Assembly (NCBI GenBank): GCA_003993805.1
Contig: RSEF01000003.1
Location: 40,113,755 to 40,177,754, forward strand
Direction of reading: 5' to 3'
Length of the DNA stretch: 64,000 bases
Origin: Himantopus leucocephalus
Taxonomy: Eukaryota > Chordata > Aves > Charadriiformes > Recurvirostridae
Made by a program: the position numbers and the translations under genes
Shown: piece by piece, positions 63,618 through 64,000 of the stretch
How positions within the stretch are numbered: the stretch's first letter is position 1
Layout: every line of letters begins with the position of its first letter
The notes under the pieces: model-generated
The model's database searches: none
The model's input: only the letters and a program-made list of their open reading frames with translations
What the model was told of the DNA's origin: nothing

Positions 63618-63980
63618 CTATGTATGTATATAGACTATACAGGTTGTTATTCTGTCATAAGGCACAATTCTTGCAGAGGTAATATCATGTCTGGTGAATC
63701 TGTGCGCAACTCCTGGAGATAGAGCATACAATATTAGCACTCCCTTATTCAGCACAGCAGTTGCAATTCTTCTTGCGTGCTCTAGAAGGATTACCACTGG
63801 TAAATAGCTTGTTGCTTGTGGTTTAACTTCTGGGGGAGATGTCATACCAGGGTCAAGAACTATCCAAGGAGAGGAGGTATGTGATAAATCATTCAGGACA
63901 ATCTTAAGGGTTACAGCAAGTGTTTTAGAGCTCCCAGTGATGTTGAAGCGAACATCATTAGCAATGGGTGTTAGTAGCAT
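63618..63980 (-). CDS. Unidentified coding-like ORF of 120 codons at the right edge
   Basis: A minus-strand frame runs from ATG at 63978-63980 to a stop at 63618-63620. A TAA lies in frame 12 nt before the ATG. The product has mixed composition, hydrophobic stretches near 84-93 (LNKGVLILYA) and a proline-rich part near 44-54 (DPGMTSPPEVK). It is not low-complexity or repeat-derived, and it reads more like real protein than most frames here. I do not recognise a family. It may be an exon or fragment of a gene or retroelement continuing beyond the window, or chance; a few frames of similar length elsewhere in this window are clearly spurious. Confidence 0.2.
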   Translation of the reverse strand: MLLTPIANDVRFNITGSSKTLAVTLKIVLNDLSHTSSPWIVLDPGMTSPPEVKPQATSYLPVVILLEHARRIATAVLNKGVLILYALSPGVAHRFTRHDITSARIVPYDRITTCIVYIHT

Positions 63981-64000
63981 TGATTTCTTATGTTACCAAT

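Noticed and set aside
1..64000. CRISPR arrays, operons, prophage or other prokaryotic systems
   Set aside because: Composition, a vertebrate receptor exon, splice signals and CR1 LINEs show vertebrate nuclear DNA. No regularly spaced repeat array of CRISPR form is present.

Overview
The window looks like bird nuclear DNA. Its single clear gene is a muscarinic acetylcholine receptor M3 (CHRM3), with the coding region uninterrupted in one exon at 44429-46231 on the + strand. The avian call rests on two chicken-repeat-1 (CR1) LINE 3' ends that carry the typical triplet of ATTCTATG octamers, on very sparse interspersed repeats, and on M3 protein features that read as bird-like. I cannot name the species. 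Three N tracts (one of 100 N and two single N) show that this is a draft assembly.

Layout. Positions 1-44409 are AT-rich non-coding DNA, presumably 5' intron and flank of CHRM3, because the coding exon begins with a good splice acceptor at 44408-44409. This part holds an assembly duplication around a single N (3441-3487), a 17-bp minisatellite (8534-8584), a perfect 22-bp palindrome (8933-8954), a minus-strand CR1 fragment broken by a 100-N gap (11806-12010), two exon-like islands (18180-18435 and 20272-20442), a tandem duplication (27336-27380), a TATA-like promoter candidate with a possible first exon (about 31168-31490), and a 152-bp AT-rich imperfect inverted repeat (38685-38836). CHRM3 follows. 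Its presumed 3' UTR (46232 to about 49020) opens with a strictly phased 24-unit GGGAY pentamer array. Positions 49021-64000 are mostly non-coding. They contain a GC-rich island (56557-56900), a plus-strand CR1 3' end with the last part of the reverse-transcriptase ORF (58711-59071), a helically phased cluster of four CAGCTG E-boxes (59922-59961), a strong G-quadruplex motif (62192-62217) and a coding-like 120-codon minus-strand ORF at the right edge (63618-63980) that I do not recognise.

There is no multigene system here, and I see no CRISPR array, recognisable tRNA or rRNA, or novel enzymatic pathway. The most interesting signals sit in and around CHRM3: a one-codon-shortened cysteine pair in the third extracellular loop, a 10-codon upstream ORF that overlaps the start codon, a reading frame that stays open through the splice acceptor and would add a hydrophobic N-terminus if the intron were retained, and the G-rich pentamer repeat just after the stop codon. 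Most short ORFs elsewhere are what chance predicts for this composition.
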